A stretch of 64,000 nt of DNA from Saprospiraceae bacterium (lineage in GTDB: Bacteria; Bacteroidota; Bacteroidia; Chitinophagales; Saprospiraceae). Within the stretch, counting starts at the first letter, position 1. Each line of letters opens with the position of its first letter. Location: assembly GCA_028282725.1 (NCBI GenBank), contig JANQHF010000125.1, positions 34,089-98,088 of the forward strand, given 5' to 3'. The position numbers were made by a program, and so were the translations under genes. The notes beneath the pieces are model-generated. The model was not told where the DNA came from. It saw only the letters and a list, made by a program, of their open reading frames with translations, and made no database searches. Below are positions 8,679 to 18,430 of the stretch, piece by piece.

Positions 8679-9914
8679 ATGAACGTTTCGTTTGCCATCA
8701 GAATGGACAGATCTGTCCTACTTAAGAACAAAAAACATCCCATCGTTTTACAGGTCATTTTCGACAGAAAAGCCAGAAAGAAGCGCTTGGGAATTGAAGC
8801 CTCATCCGATCAGTGGAATTCGGAAGATCAAGAATTCAGAAAAGGAACCCATAACAGGGAAGAAAAAAATGCCTCTCTCATTAAGATATTGAGGAAAGCG
8901 GAGAAGATCTACAAGAAGCATTTCGACCAGAGACCATTCAGCTATGCAAGGTTTGTAGAACTATTTGACAGAGGAGAAATCACGGATATGAAAGTCAGGG
9001 ATTTTGCATTGCAGGTCTATAATGAAAAACTGAAGAAAGGTAGAATCAAGTCAGCCTATGACTACCAGGCTCTCGAAAGTGCCATAAGTAAGGTGCCGGA
9101 TAGTGAAATCTACCTTTCCGAAATGGATGAACAATGGCTCAATGATTTTGAAGATCACTTTGTAGCAAGAGGATGTAAGTGTTTTAATTACATGAAAGTA
9201 ATGAGGGCCCTGTACAATATGGCCATCAAAAAAAGGCTTGTCGACTTCAAATTAAATCCATTTGAGAATCAGCTTAATCCATATGGTTACCAGGTTGGGA
9301 AGCTAAGAAAAAACAAGTCGAAGTTTGATAACAACGGAAAGATTGAAGACCTATCAGAGAAGCAACTACTGAAACTATTTAACTACACTCCTTACAGTGA
9401 AGTGGAGGAAAAGTATCTGGACATCTGGTTTCTCAGCTATTATTTGTTCGGCGTGAACTTCAAGGATTTGGCCTTGATGGAAATGAAACAGATCAGAGAA
9501 GATGTTTGGTATTATAACAGATCCAAAACGAATATTCGTTTGGATTCAGGTAAACCAATCCTGCCCGAGGCAAGAAAAATCATCAATAAGTACTACGACC
9601 CAACAAGGAAATATGTCCTTGACATCTTGGATGGTTATGATGATGATCCTGAGAAGATGACAAAAAGACTGAGTCATTATACCGGTCATCTTCGGAAGTG
9701 CTTTGTCAGAATCTCTAAGAAGCTCGAATTCAACGGATATTTTACGATTTATTCGGCCCGCTATACAGCCGCGACTAGAGCCTTGAACAAAGGAGCAGAC
9801 ACAAATTCCGTGAGACTTCTAATGGATCATACTCAGTTAACAACGACTAATAAGTATGTAAAAAGAGGGATGAATGATTTGATATTGGAGTCAATGGAAT
9901 TGTTGAGGATATAA
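8679..9914 (+). CDS. Tyrosine-type integrase of the island (Bacteroidetes type)
   Basis: A site-specific recombinase of about 411 residues. The N-terminal arm-binding domain (FAIRMDRSVLLKNKKHPIVL...) and SAM-like core-binding domain are those usual in Bacteroidota integrative elements. In the catalytic domain, YSARYTAATRALNKG holds the box II Arg, LLMDHTQL replaces the usual LGH, and the Tyr nucleophile is in TTTNKYVKRG near the C terminus. The first catalytic Arg region is poorly conserved to the eye. I chose ATG 8679 over a GTG at 8670. It sits directly inside the broken tRNA-Ala, so it probably inserted the island there. Confidence 0.88.
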   Translation: MNVSFAIRMDRSVLLKNKKHPIVLQVIFDRKARKKRLGIEASSDQWNSEDQEFRKGTHNREEKNASLIKILRKAEKIYKKHFDQRPFSYARFVELFDRGEITDMKVRDFALQVYNEKLKKGRIKSAYDYQALESAISKVPDSEIYLSEMDEQWLNDFEDHFVARGCKCFNYMKVMRALYNMAIKKRLVDFKLNPFENQLNPYGYQVGKLRKNKSKFDNNGKIEDLSEKQLLKLFNYTPYSEVEEKYLDIWFLSYYLFGVNFKDLALMEMKQIREDVWYYNRSKTNIRLDSGKPILPEARKIINKYYDPTRKYVLDILDGYDDDPEKMTKRLSHYTGHLRKCFVRISKKLEFNGYFTIYSARYTAATRALNKGADTNSVRLLMDHTQLTTTNKYVKRGMNDLILESMELLRI

Positions 9915-10093
9915 TGTTTAAAAAGACTTCTTAAAATAGTTCAATAAGTCAAACATCTGTCTTGGCAAATGTCAAAAACAACTATTTGAAGATATGCTAA
10001 TATGTGATGTACTTAATAGTGGGTAGTTAATTTTGAGTATATTTTGTGTAATACAATTTATTGTTTTCGATTTCACGTTGATATTTACTACTT

Positions 10094-10101
10094 TAATTTT
10101 G
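10094..10101 (+). promoter_or_regulatory. Candidate Bacteroidota -7 box
   Basis: TAATTTTG matches the Bacteroidota TAnnTTTG -7 consensus, 24 bases before the ATG of the membrane protein gene. A TTG lies at 10078-10080, but the 13-base spacing is shorter than the usual range, so this is only a candidate. Confidence 0.25.
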
Positions 10102-10124
10102 GAACAAATTCCAATTATCACTGC

Positions 10125-11546
10125 ATGGATATTCTCGAGATTTTCATTGGATTGTCATTTGTATATGTATTACTCAGCCTTTTTGCCTCCATTCTCCAGG
10201 AACTAATAAGCAGTATATTTTCACTTCGAGGGAGAATTCTGATTCATGCACTATCCAAGTTATTGGAATTTGAAGAAATTGAAGAAAGAATACTTTTCAA
10301 GAGATACCTAAGACACGAAAACTCGGCATATAAAAAACTGATCAGTCATAATCTATGGATCAAGCGATTTCCGTCATACCTGAGTAGAGATCAATTAGTC
10401 TCTATACTCCAAGAAATGCTAGTGGCCAAAGAGAGCCTTCGAAAACGCTATTTAAAAAAGATAGCACCAGAGGGAGGATTTCAGCCGGTGAATATTACAA
10501 ATATAGAATTAGAAAATAAGATTAAGGATGAGCTGATGCCTAAATCGGAAGATGCTAATCTTCGTTATATTCCTCTGAGCGATGGCCAATCTCCAAATTT
10601 AAAATGGGATAAAAAGGATATTATATTCTGGCGTTGGATTTATATATCCCTGGCAAAACCTATATCGCAATGGATTAGAAGAAAAAATAGTAATACATAT
10701 TTCATTGCACGGAATCTCGGTGTGATTGACTATAAGATCAATAATATTAATCAGACAAAACTTCGAAATGCAATAGAAGAATTAAGGCGAGAGATTGATC
10801 CACACGAGAGATCCTTAGAAAGTGATTTGACAAAAAGCAAAGAAGACCTCTTTGTTATATATGACGACTTTATGAATAGGGCTCACGGTTGGTTTAAACG
10901 CCGAATACAAGTCCATTTGATTTTTATTGGATTCTTTATGGCGTTCTTCTCTAATGCTGATACAATATCTCTTTTCAAAAAATTGCAAAATGACCCTCTT
11001 GCCAGAACTGAAGTTGTCAAACTGGCTGAAGTTTTTGTTGAGAATGACGGGATAACATCATATGAATTAACCGAGGAAGATGCCCAAAACATCCAAAGAA
11101 TTCAGTCCAAACTGACAAAGTTGCTAGACCAAGAGATAAGCGGAGTAAGACCATTATTGGGATTAGGCTGGGACTATGACAATATCAATGCTTCAATTAA
11201 GAAAAGAAGTCAAATGACTGAGAACTACCTTTTTGGACTTTATAACGTAATCGCATATCCATTCCGCCTTATATATGAAGTATCAGATGAAATAGACGTC
11301 AGTGAGGAATCATTTAAATGGATCGGCTTTCTTTTAACAGCATTAGCAATTTCACTTGGAGCGAATTTCTGGTTTGACCTTTTGAAACTTCTAATCAATA
11401 TCAGAAATACAGGTAAAAGACCAGAGAAACTATCTGGAAATACACCTATTTCGGATGGTATGACACCTTCATCAACAGTCATAGGTGGGAAAGGCACCAT
11501 AATCATTAGAGAGGAGTCAGGAGGTAATGAAAAAATTGTGGGATGA
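10125..11546 (+). CDS. Multi-pass membrane protein, first gene of a five-gene unit
   Basis: A 473-residue protein of unrecognised family. The N terminus is a membrane helix (LEIFIGLSFVYVLLSLFASI) followed by QELISSIFSLRGRIL, a pattern I associate with uncharacterised bacterial membrane proteins. A second hydrophobic helix is near residue 270 (HLIFIGFFMAFFSNAD) and a third near 405 (WIGFLLTALAISLGANFWF). The long loops are charged and helical. I chose ATG 10125 because it begins right at the first membrane helix, whereas the upstream reading frame is non-hydrophobic and lacks similarity. Its TGA stop overlaps the protease gene by four bases, so the two are translated together. Confidence 0.75.
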   Translation: MDILEIFIGLSFVYVLLSLFASILQELISSIFSLRGRILIHALSKLLEFEEIEERILFKRYLRHENSAYKKLISHNLWIKRFPSYLSRDQLVSILQEMLVAKESLRKRYLKKIAPEGGFQPVNITNIELENKIKDELMPKSEDANLRYIPLSDGQSPNLKWDKKDIIFWRWIYISLAKPISQWIRRKNSNTYFIARNLGVIDYKINNINQTKLRNAIEELRREIDPHERSLESDLTKSKEDLFVIYDDFMNRAHGWFKRRIQVHLIFIGFFMAFFSNADTISLFKKLQNDPLARTEVVKLAEVFVENDGITSYELTEEDAQNIQRIQSKLTKLLDQEISGVRPLLGLGWDYDNINASIKKRSQMTENYLFGLYNVIAYPFRLIYEVSDEIDVSEESFKWIGFLLTALAISLGANFWFDLLKLLINIRNTGKRPEKLSGNTPISDGMTPSSTVIGGKGTIIIREESGGNEKIVG

Positions 11547-12709
11547 GAGAAATCACGTTCCTTGAAGATACATGGATCCGCACCAGTATTGCAAACGATA
11601 CACTATTGGATAATGACTTCAACAAACACGTCTTAGGATTCATTAGGAAAGGAAAGACAATTAAAGTCAAGGATGGAACTCATCGCAGTAATATAAGAAT
11701 TACCGACAGAGTCAATAATTTCTCCATCACTTCAGATAGATGGTTTACTGATCAAAATGGATGGTATTATTGGTATGGAAGTACTTCCGAGGGCTACCAA
11801 GAGATCATAAGTCAATTTACCTCAGAAAGTAATGAATTAAACAAATGGCCTGATAGCTTTTGGAATAACTTCTCATATATAGAAAATGCCGAAAAGATTA
11901 ATTGGGCATTGGAAAGATTAGACATTGTAAACAACTTTTGGACCGAGGGTATTAGAGGAAACGACATACGGATCGCCATATTAGATGATGGAATAAGAGG
12001 AAACAACAAAAATCTAAACGTTGTCAAAGAATCAAATTATGGTTTTCCACAGTATAATCATGGCACTAAATGCGCAAATCTAATAGGTGGAAAAGGTATT
12101 GCTGGTGTATTTGGTATTGCACCAGAATCACAAATTTTATCGTATTGTATTTCACACGATAACAACTCCATACCGAACATTAATAGAGTCAATCTAGCAC
12201 TTAATGAAGCCATTGAGGATGAAGTTAATATCATCAATATGAGCTTTTATATTTCTGAGAAAAATCAGTTTCTAAATTCACCCCAGTATAACTTAATGAA
12301 GACGCTCATATCTAAGGCACACGCAAAGGGAATACTTTGCATTTCTTCATTCGGAAACACTCCGTACAGGCGAAAATATTATCCTTCATGTTTTGAAGAT
12401 TGCCTGTCTATAGGAGGATATGATACACAAGGCCAACCACTTAAAAAAATGCCAAAGAACGATAGCCTGGACTTTCTATCTCCTGGTGAGAACCTACGTG
12501 TACATCTCGGCGACAGTGATAACTCTTTTTTCGGAGAAACGAGCGCCTCTAGTGCGTTTACAAGCGGAATAATGGCATTAATCATTCAAAGATCAGGATT
12601 AAAATCTCATAAAGTAATGAACCTGATAAGAACAACTAATAATGGCGATAACTCAGGTTACATAAATTTAACAATTGATTATTTAAAATCGAAAAAGCTA
12701 TTGCAATGA
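11543..12709 (+). CDS. Subtilisin-like (S8) serine protease without signal peptide
   Basis: The 388-residue protein carries the three S8 motifs in order: Asp in IRIAILDDGIRGN (about residue 148), His in YNHGTKCANLIGG (about 173) and Ser in FGETSASSAFTSGIMAL (about 334), where GETSAS replaces the usual GTSMAxP. No signal peptide is visible, so it probably acts in the cytoplasm or reaches a partner another way. About 130 residues precede the catalytic domain, including a region with WYYWYGST that may be an SH3-like or recognition domain. It overlaps both the upstream membrane gene and the downstream secreted-protein gene by four bases (ATGA at both ends). Confidence 0.87.
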   Translation: MREITFLEDTWIRTSIANDTLLDNDFNKHVLGFIRKGKTIKVKDGTHRSNIRITDRVNNFSITSDRWFTDQNGWYYWYGSTSEGYQEIISQFTSESNELNKWPDSFWNNFSYIENAEKINWALERLDIVNNFWTEGIRGNDIRIAILDDGIRGNNKNLNVVKESNYGFPQYNHGTKCANLIGGKGIAGVFGIAPESQILSYCISHDNNSIPNINRVNLALNEAIEDEVNIINMSFYISEKNQFLNSPQYNLMKTLISKAHAKGILCISSFGNTPYRRKYYPSCFEDCLSIGGYDTQGQPLKKMPKNDSLDFLSPGENLRVHLGDSDNSFFGETSASSAFTSGIMALIIQRSGLKSHKVMNLIRTTNNGDNSGYINLTIDYLKSKKLLQ

Positions 12710-14658
12710 AAACAATCTTAATTACATCAATACTTTTTATCTGGTGTCAATTACTAGTCTCACAATCGCAGTCATTTCTTGAAGATGTTAAGAAGATTAA
12801 GAGCATCTATGATATATATGGCACCTTAGATTATAGAGCAATGACGACTACTGAGAAAGATAATCTATTTAAGATTTTCAAGAAATATAGTAATAAGACG
12901 ACCCAAGACGAGCTGGCGAATGAATACGGTACAAATGAATACTTTACCAACAATGGATTACTCGAAGACATGCCCGCTGGATTAGCGAGTATATCAACAG
13001 TTCCGTCATTACCAGGTGCCAATAGCCCTCCAACACCGTTTGTTTCAAATCTTATATGGGGAGCAACCGACTTTCTGGTTAAGAGAACCAAAGAAGAGCT
13101 AAAAATTACATTCTTCGATAAGTTCTCGAAAAAGGTCCAAGAATCTCCAGAACTCTCAACTCTTTTCAGCAATACATCCCAAACTCTTTCAGGAATAGGA
13201 GATGACGTATACAATTATCGTCTTTTTCTAACCACGTTACAAACCTCATTTCGGACTGATCTGGAAGGATTACCCAATTCTTTTGCCAACTACGTAGAAA
13301 CAAATACCACTGCTTTTGAACCACAGGAAAGAGCATTTATCGCTGATCTGTTACAAGGCTCACAAAAATTTATCGATAACGGGGTAAATGGAGAATCAAT
13401 CATATCAATTATTTCATTCCTAGCAGAGGAATCAAGGAATGAAATTTCTGCTGGCAACATTACAACTGCCAATTTGAAATTATGGAACATACGAAACTCC
13501 GTGGTTCTAGTAAATATTGCGGTTGCAGCACTGTTGGAAAATAGCAATACCATCAATTTTATCGAATTGGATCACCTGGAAGCAGTGATTTCTGATCCCG
13601 TCGCATCAGACTTCTTCTTCGGTCTGTTGTATCAAAAACTTATAACTGATGAAGTCGAGTTGGGGGCTACACCCACATCCGTCGCCCATCTACTACGCAC
13701 CAACATTGCACCACCATCTGATAGTACCAAGAAGAGAAATGTTCTTGTATCATTGCGAAGCATTGTCCAACATGGAAATCTAATCGACGATATTCAGAAA
13801 GACTTACAAGACCTTTCATCATATCCTAAGCAATCCTTACAGCGGACAAACAAGCATTACGAATTCATCAATGCCATATCCACCATAATGAAGAATTTGA
13901 TAGATGTCTTCGTTGAAGATGATGCAATCAAGCAGAATATTAGGGGTGGTATTGACATATTTGGCAGTGCAAGTAGAATACCTCTTGGGATCAAGCGAAA
14001 GCAATACACATCCGCAATCGTCGACGCGATTACTGTACTTGAGTATGCAATTAAATCAGATAGCAGTGGCATCGCGAAACGACTCCGAACATACGGAACT
14101 TTCATAGCTTCCATTGCCCAGGCTACGGATGCCGATGAAATTAGTTCGGTTATTGATAATTATGCACTTCCGGTAGGAAGTTATATCGACAAGCGAGTTG
14201 ACAAATCGAATGTGGCACTTAATGCCTACGTCGGCCCATGGATCGGTTTCGAAAGAGCGAAGGCAAAAGATATTACTTCATTGGAGGGCTCAGACTTCAG
14301 TGCAGCATTGACAGCACCTATCGGAGTCGCTTTTTCTGGTTCTGGTAAAAATAGCAAACACTCCTTTACCGCGTTTCCCTTTCTCCTAGATCTTGGAGCA
14401 CCTGTTGCATTCAGATTTGGAAACGAGAATTTAGAAGACTTGGCTAATATTGAATGGGAAAACATCGTCTCACCAGGACTACAGCTTTCATGGGGTATTC
14501 CTAAGTTATTTTCGATAAGCGGCGCATTTCAATGGGGACCTCGTCTCAGGAAAGTCACCAATGAAGATTTAGAAATCGACGAGGTCAAATCTATACGGTT
14601 TGGCTTAAGTTTTACTGTTGATTTGCCTGTCGCTACAATTAGCAGAAAATCACATTGA
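12706..14658 (+). CDS. Large secreted protein with barrel-like C terminus
   Basis: A 650-residue protein with a clear signal peptide (ILITSILFIWCQLLVSQSQS). The body is mostly helical and rich in Ser, Thr and Asn, with no recognisable enzyme motif. The last 130 residues alternate hydrophobic and polar residues in beta-strand-like segments (YVGPWIGFERAK, GLQLSWGIPKLFSISGAFQW, IRFGLSFTVDLPVAT), suggesting an outer-membrane strand region or barrel. Its start overlaps the protease stop by four bases, so the protease and this protein are made from one message. A role as protease substrate or outer-membrane partner is inference. Confidence 0.75.
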   Translation: MKTILITSILFIWCQLLVSQSQSFLEDVKKIKSIYDIYGTLDYRAMTTTEKDNLFKIFKKYSNKTTQDELANEYGTNEYFTNNGLLEDMPAGLASISTVPSLPGANSPPTPFVSNLIWGATDFLVKRTKEELKITFFDKFSKKVQESPELSTLFSNTSQTLSGIGDDVYNYRLFLTTLQTSFRTDLEGLPNSFANYVETNTTAFEPQERAFIADLLQGSQKFIDNGVNGESIISIISFLAEESRNEISAGNITTANLKLWNIRNSVVLVNIAVAALLENSNTINFIELDHLEAVISDPVASDFFFGLLYQKLITDEVELGATPTSVAHLLRTNIAPPSDSTKKRNVLVSLRSIVQHGNLIDDIQKDLQDLSSYPKQSLQRTNKHYEFINAISTIMKNLIDVFVEDDAIKQNIRGGIDIFGSASRIPLGIKRKQYTSAIVDAITVLEYAIKSDSSGIAKRLRTYGTFIASIAQATDADEISSVIDNYALPVGSYIDKRVDKSNVALNAYVGPWIGFERAKAKDITSLEGSDFSAALTAPIGVAFSGSGKNSKHSFTAFPFLLDLGAPVAFRFGNENLEDLANIEWENIVSPGLQLSWGIPKLFSISGAFQWGPRLRKVTNEDLEIDEVKSIRFGLSFTVDLPVATISRKSH

Positions 14659-14711
14659 CCTTGTAGATGATCATAGGTATTGCTTTATTTATTTAACTGA
14701 AATTAATCACC

Positions 14712-15665
14712 ATGTCAGACTCAATAAGCAAAAAAGAAGCGAATATTATTCGTATTCTTCGTATAATCATTTTTGTAGTCGGCATTATACTCTTGGGATT
14801 TATCGCAGGATGGATTGTGGATGATCTAATCCGAGATACGCTCATCCCAGAAATACCATTTAAGAGCAATGACGTAAAAAAGACTATAGCAGGTCTTTTC
14901 ATTGCTTTGACTGGATATAGCTTAAGAAGGCTACTTATTGATGATATTGATGATTTAATTCGATACCTCGGAATAAAGGACTTAAAAGAGAAGATCAGAG
15001 TTCCCGGCAATACGACCGAAAATCAAGTCTCAGGTAATGGAATGGTATTTAAACTTCTGGATCTACCCCGATTTACATCTTACTATTTGATGATACTCTC
15101 TATTCCGGTAGGTTTACTTGCGGCTACAGAACTATTTGGGAAAGAATCCGATCAAACAATCAAACCTGTGTACGCTTTTTCATTGAATGACCGATCCATG
15201 GCAGTAGATGATCTGTCCAGCTTCAAATTGTACCTTACTTTTGAGAATAAGGTAACGACCTTAGAACCTAACCGTGATCAGGCACAAATAGCGCTATTGC
15301 GCAATACAATTCTGGCTACATCATCTTGTATTCAAGACAAAAGTGACACCATTGAATATAAGATCGTAGGATATGCAAGCAACCCAGGAACTCCTAATGA
15401 AAACATTGAACTCGCGGAGAAGCGATCATTATACGTTCAAAATCTTATACAACAGATTATCAGCAAAGATGACTATCTAAGTGCTTTCAAAGACAATATT
15501 ATTATTAATTCCAAAGAATGGGAGCTTGAAGATTACGACCTCATGAATCGCTTGAAATTTGATGAAACAAGTGGTGAAACCCGTGGTTTGGGAAAAAGCA
15601 GTAGTGCAGAGTATTATAATCGACGAGCTGAAATATTTATTGTGAGATTAGGCAATTGTCAATAA
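14712..15665 (+). CDS. Membrane protein with OmpA-like C-terminal domain
   Basis: A 317-residue protein with hydrophobic helices near residues 15-37, 57-75 and 128-146, then a periplasmic part. Residues about 190-260 resemble the OmpA/MotB peptidoglycan-binding fold: KIVGYASNPGTPNENIELAEKR followed by a long helix, and the closing NRRAEIFIVRLG fits the family's NRRVEI ending. Such domains anchor membrane machines to the cell wall. It lies 53 bases after the large secreted-protein gene and 9 bases before the next small membrane gene. Confidence 0.72.
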   Translation: MSDSISKKEANIIRILRIIIFVVGIILLGFIAGWIVDDLIRDTLIPEIPFKSNDVKKTIAGLFIALTGYSLRRLLIDDIDDLIRYLGIKDLKEKIRVPGNTTENQVSGNGMVFKLLDLPRFTSYYLMILSIPVGLLAATELFGKESDQTIKPVYAFSLNDRSMAVDDLSSFKLYLTFENKVTTLEPNRDQAQIALLRNTILATSSCIQDKSDTIEYKIVGYASNPGTPNENIELAEKRSLYVQNLIQQIISKDDYLSAFKDNIIINSKEWELEDYDLMNRLKFDETSGETRGLGKSSSAEYYNRRAEIFIVRLGNCQ

Positions 15666-15674
15666 ATCAGGACC

Positions 15675-16145
15675 ATGGCAGAATGGGCAAATCAAGACAA
15701 GTTTTGGGCAGAGACGATACGAAATGTTTTGATCACAGCCGTAGGTGGCTACTTGGCTATCATGTACTTTAAACCTCATGAAAACCTGAGCAAAAAGAGA
15801 ATGGAAATGAGGGTCGCAGTCATCGATAATTACTTAGAGAGTTCCTACAAGTATACTTCGGCAATGTACGATGTGATCATCAATGAAAAAGACTTCAAAG
15901 ACATCCAAAAAGAGCTGGATCAATATCGCTCAGACAGTAATATCTTACAAGTCTACTTTCAGAACGATCCTGATATTACTTCCCAAAAGATTTATGTCGA
16001 CACCTTGGTCAATCGGTTATATAACAATATTCGGTACTCTCGCCTTTCACAGGAAACCTTAAAGCAGCTGAGAACCGAGGTAAAAAAAGAACACAATAAA
16101 GTTGGTCATATGGCACTGACATCCTTAAATTTTTTTGAGAAATAA
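15675..16145 (+). CDS. Small single-pass membrane protein
   Basis: A 156-residue protein with one membrane helix near residues 16-32 (NVLITAVGGYLAIMYF) and a charged, largely helical remainder. I do not recognise the family. It is the last gene of the five-gene plus-strand unit and ends four bases before the convergent lipoprotein gene on the other strand. Confidence 0.65.
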   Translation: MAEWANQDKFWAETIRNVLITAVGGYLAIMYFKPHENLSKKRMEMRVAVIDNYLESSYKYTSAMYDVIINEKDFKDIQKELDQYRSDSNILQVYFQNDPDITSQKIYVDTLVNRLYNNIRYSRLSQETLKQLRTEVKKEHNKVGHMALTSLNFFEK

Positions 16146-16149
16146 AAAA

Positions 16150-16737
16150 TTAATCTTCCCAGCTCCATCGATTGATTCCCGTACCCCAAATCTCATCCCT
16201 GAAAGTAATCGTCCATGGCAAGTCATCACGTAATGTAATATTGGTTTCTGACGGGCTAAACACGAGATGTATATTTCGATATTCTGTCAGACCATGTGTG
16301 TTTTCATATTGAGTTAAGACTGGGTTCAAAGTTCCTGATGGTGTTTGAAGAGACCAATAGTCTTTCAGCCGAAAGTTAAGCATCTGCTGACGTGAATCGT
16401 ACGCATCGAATGTTTCGATGGAGCTATAAGTCACATCCCCGGCAGCCTTTTCAGGGTTCGGAGCGATGGTAAAGAGGAAATGGAGATTGGGAGAATAATA
16501 ATTAAGTAGACTGTCAAAGTCAGGATGTGTCATATATTCTGTTTCAGACATCGCGAGATAGGAGGCAGGTAAATATTTGAGAGTGAAAATGAAAGGGCCC
16601 GCCTTTCGTATCTTTATAAATCCATGATCTGGATCTGATAAGTACTGTCGATATGATTTTATGTCCTGCGGGTAAGATGGTTTACAATGGCTAAAACCTA
16701 TAGTCACCACTATTAATAATGGCAAATACTTAATCAT
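16150..16737 (-). CDS. Putative lipoprotein
   Basis: A 195-residue protein with a short hydrophobic leader and a lipobox-like GFSHC at about residue 18, so it is probably an outer- or inner-membrane lipoprotein. The rest has beta-rich segments (FIFTLKYLPASYL, TLRDDLPWTITFRDEIWG) but no known domain. I chose ATG 16737; a GTG lies six bases earlier. It overlaps the Skp-like gene by eight bases and is the last gene of a minus-strand operon. Confidence 0.68.
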   Translation of the reverse strand: MIKYLPLLIVVTIGFSHCKPSYPQDIKSYRQYLSDPDHGFIKIRKAGPFIFTLKYLPASYLAMSETEYMTHPDFDSLLNYYSPNLHFLFTIAPNPEKAAGDVTYSSIETFDAYDSRQQMLNFRLKDYWSLQTPSGTLNPVLTQYENTHGLTEYRNIHLVFSPSETNITLRDDLPWTITFRDEIWGTGINRWSWED

Positions 16738-17230
16738 ACTCACCAGTCATGTAATATTCATTCAGTGCCACTTGCAGCTCTTGAGTAATATCATGCTTTG
16801 CCTTCCCATATAGCAAACTTCCGTCTGATGTAGTGCCCATGATAAAATCATAGCCTTCACGTTCTCCATATAGCTCTATGAAGTTATTAATCTGGTCGAG
16901 GACCGCTTTTGTCATCTTGGAGTCTTCTTCTTGTGCTAATTGCTGAACCTCCAGGTTGTAGCGATCGAAGTTTTGTTGTAGCGATTGTAATTGAGCTTGC
17001 GGGAGATCCCGTTGGATGGCTTGTTGGAGATCTGACCGAAGAGTGTCGAGGTTAGCCATCCACTGTTGTTGTTTAATTCTGAAAGCTTGTTTAGCTTCTT
17101 TCATGCCGGCATATTCGTTCACTAAGGTATCGGAGACTACATAAGCTATTTTCGGTTTGCTAGAGAGCAGTAAAGAAACAACAACAATTGACGCTATAAT
17201 GGTAAAAATTATAATTACTTGATTTTTCAT
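16730..17230 (-). CDS. OmpH/Skp-family periplasmic chaperone-like protein
   Basis: A 166-residue protein with an N-terminal membrane anchor (VIIIFTIIASIVVVSLLL) instead of a cleaved signal. After it come KIAYVVSDTLVNEYAGMKEA, a long charged coiled coil, and the family-typical end YDFIMGTTSDGSLLYGKAKHDIT, a close match to Skp/OmpH proteins of Bacteroidota. Skp is a tentacle-shaped chaperone for outer-membrane proteins. Being anchored and in an accessory operon with a lipoprotein, this copy may serve a dedicated client. ATG 17230 is preferred because it begins right at the anchor. Confidence 0.8.
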   Translation of the reverse strand: MKNQVIIIFTIIASIVVVSLLLSSKPKIAYVVSDTLVNEYAGMKEAKQAFRIKQQQWMANLDTLRSDLQQAIQRDLPQAQLQSLQQNFDRYNLEVQQLAQEEDSKMTKAVLDQINNFIELYGEREGYDFIMGTTSDGSLLYGKAKHDITQELQVALNEYYMTGEYD

Positions 17231-17232
17231 AA

Positions 17233-18027
17233 TCAAACTTCCCAGACAACGCTCAAAATGTTTTTGTAGGCCTTGGTGACAATACAATACTCATAAAAAT
17301 CAGTGTCACTTTGGTCGTAATTTATTTCGAACCAAGTGGATTTCTTTATTGATTGCCGTAATTCTGACTTCTTATAAATAGGCTCGTAATTTTCATCTAT
17401 ATATTCAAGCGCTACTGAATCTTCTGGAGGTGGAAGTTTGGTCAGACTTTTAATAAAAACTCTTAAATCACTCGACTTTTTCCAATACTTAACCCTACCA
17501 TCGAAAATATGAAATAACGCCATCGGATAAAGATTCAAATCAAAATACTTAAATGCAACAGAAGTGATACTCGTTTGAAAGCGATCTGCTAGACGACTCA
17601 GTAGTTCTGGACTCAGAGGCTCTTTAGAAGCTTCATGATAAAAGAGATCTCTTGGCATCAAGTATTCAGATGCAAATTGATTGGCTTCATACTCTTGAAT
17701 CCCTCTCTTTAATTTTTTTTCCATATTGTTGAACCAGAACAGACTTGTACTATCATCATGGACACTAGCTCCTTTATGCATTTCTAAATGGCCTAGTTCA
17801 TGAGCTAATGCGAACCTTCTACGTCCTTCGTAGTGGATATTGGAGTTTATATAAACAGTACTAATTGTTTTACCGTGAACGATTCTGCCATCTGTATTGC
17901 CCATCGGTAGGTATTTTACAAATCCTCCTCTTCCTAAAATTACCTCTTCAAGATCAATTTCTGATGGATCGGAGATGCCTATTTCCTCTCTCAATGTAAT
18001 AGCCGCAAGTTGTCCTTTATTTATCAT
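17233..18027 (-). CDS. ImmA/IrrE-family zinc metallopeptidase
   Basis: A 264-residue protein whose HExxH motif lies in RRFALAHELGHLEMHKG near residue 75, the hallmark of ImmA/IrrE peptidases. These usually cut a repressor and so induce mobile-element or stress genes. EYEANQFASEYLMPRDLF near residue 115 supplies the third zinc ligand. It overlaps the upstream gene by 11 bases and lies two bases before the Skp-like gene. The presumed target could be the sigma-like or the 137-residue protein of the same operon; this is inference. Confidence 0.88.
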   Translation of the reverse strand: MINKGQLAAITLREEIGISDPSEIDLEEVILGRGGFVKYLPMGNTDGRIVHGKTISTVYINSNIHYEGRRRFALAHELGHLEMHKGASVHDDSTSLFWFNNMEKKLKRGIQEYEANQFASEYLMPRDLFYHEASKEPLSPELLSRLADRFQTSITSVAFKYFDLNLYPMALFHIFDGRVKYWKKSSDLRVFIKSLTKLPPPEDSVALEYIDENYEPIYKKSELRQSIKKSTWFEINYDQSDTDFYEYCIVTKAYKNILSVVWEV

Positions 18028-18430
18028 TCAACTCCTGGTCAAGTTTATCCAAGATTTTGGTCAAATTTACTTGCTCCAGAATATTAATCATTTCTTCTTC
18101 AGTCATCTTCTCAAAATTTCTATAATTTACCAATAAGCCCTCTTGTTCCACTAGTTTCTTGAATATAGGAAAAACCTTCCCCTTATGTTTTTGATTGAGA
18201 TCGGCCATTAGTCCAATTGCCCGAGGTAAAGAAATAATATTTTCTAAGTCCCTTTTACGTAATGAAGCTCTCCCCTTAAAAAGCAGCTTCTTATAAAGTT
18301 TGTTGTACTTTTCTTTTTGACCTGCATAGTCTTCGTCAAATTTATGAGCACTTGACTTACTGTAGTCTTTTTCTATATAAGCATTGAAAAGTGCAGTATC
18401 AATCTTTTCTAAGAAGTCTCTATTGCTCAT
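18017..18430 (-). CDS. Uncharacterised helical protein of the ImmA operon
   Basis: A 137-residue, highly charged and helical protein with no motif that I recognise. Both ends overlap its neighbours by 11 bases, so it is firmly part of the operon between the sigma-like gene and the ImmA-like gene. ImmA genes are commonly paired with the protein they cleave, which makes this a candidate regulator or antitoxin-like partner, but no helix-turn-helix is evident. Confidence 0.65.
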   Translation of the reverse strand: MSNRDFLEKIDTALFNAYIEKDYSKSSAHKFDEDYAGQKEKYNKLYKKLLFKGRASLRKRDLENIISLPRAIGLMADLNQKHKGKVFPIFKKLVEQEGLLVNYRNFEKMTEEEMINILEQVNLTKILDKLDQELNDK

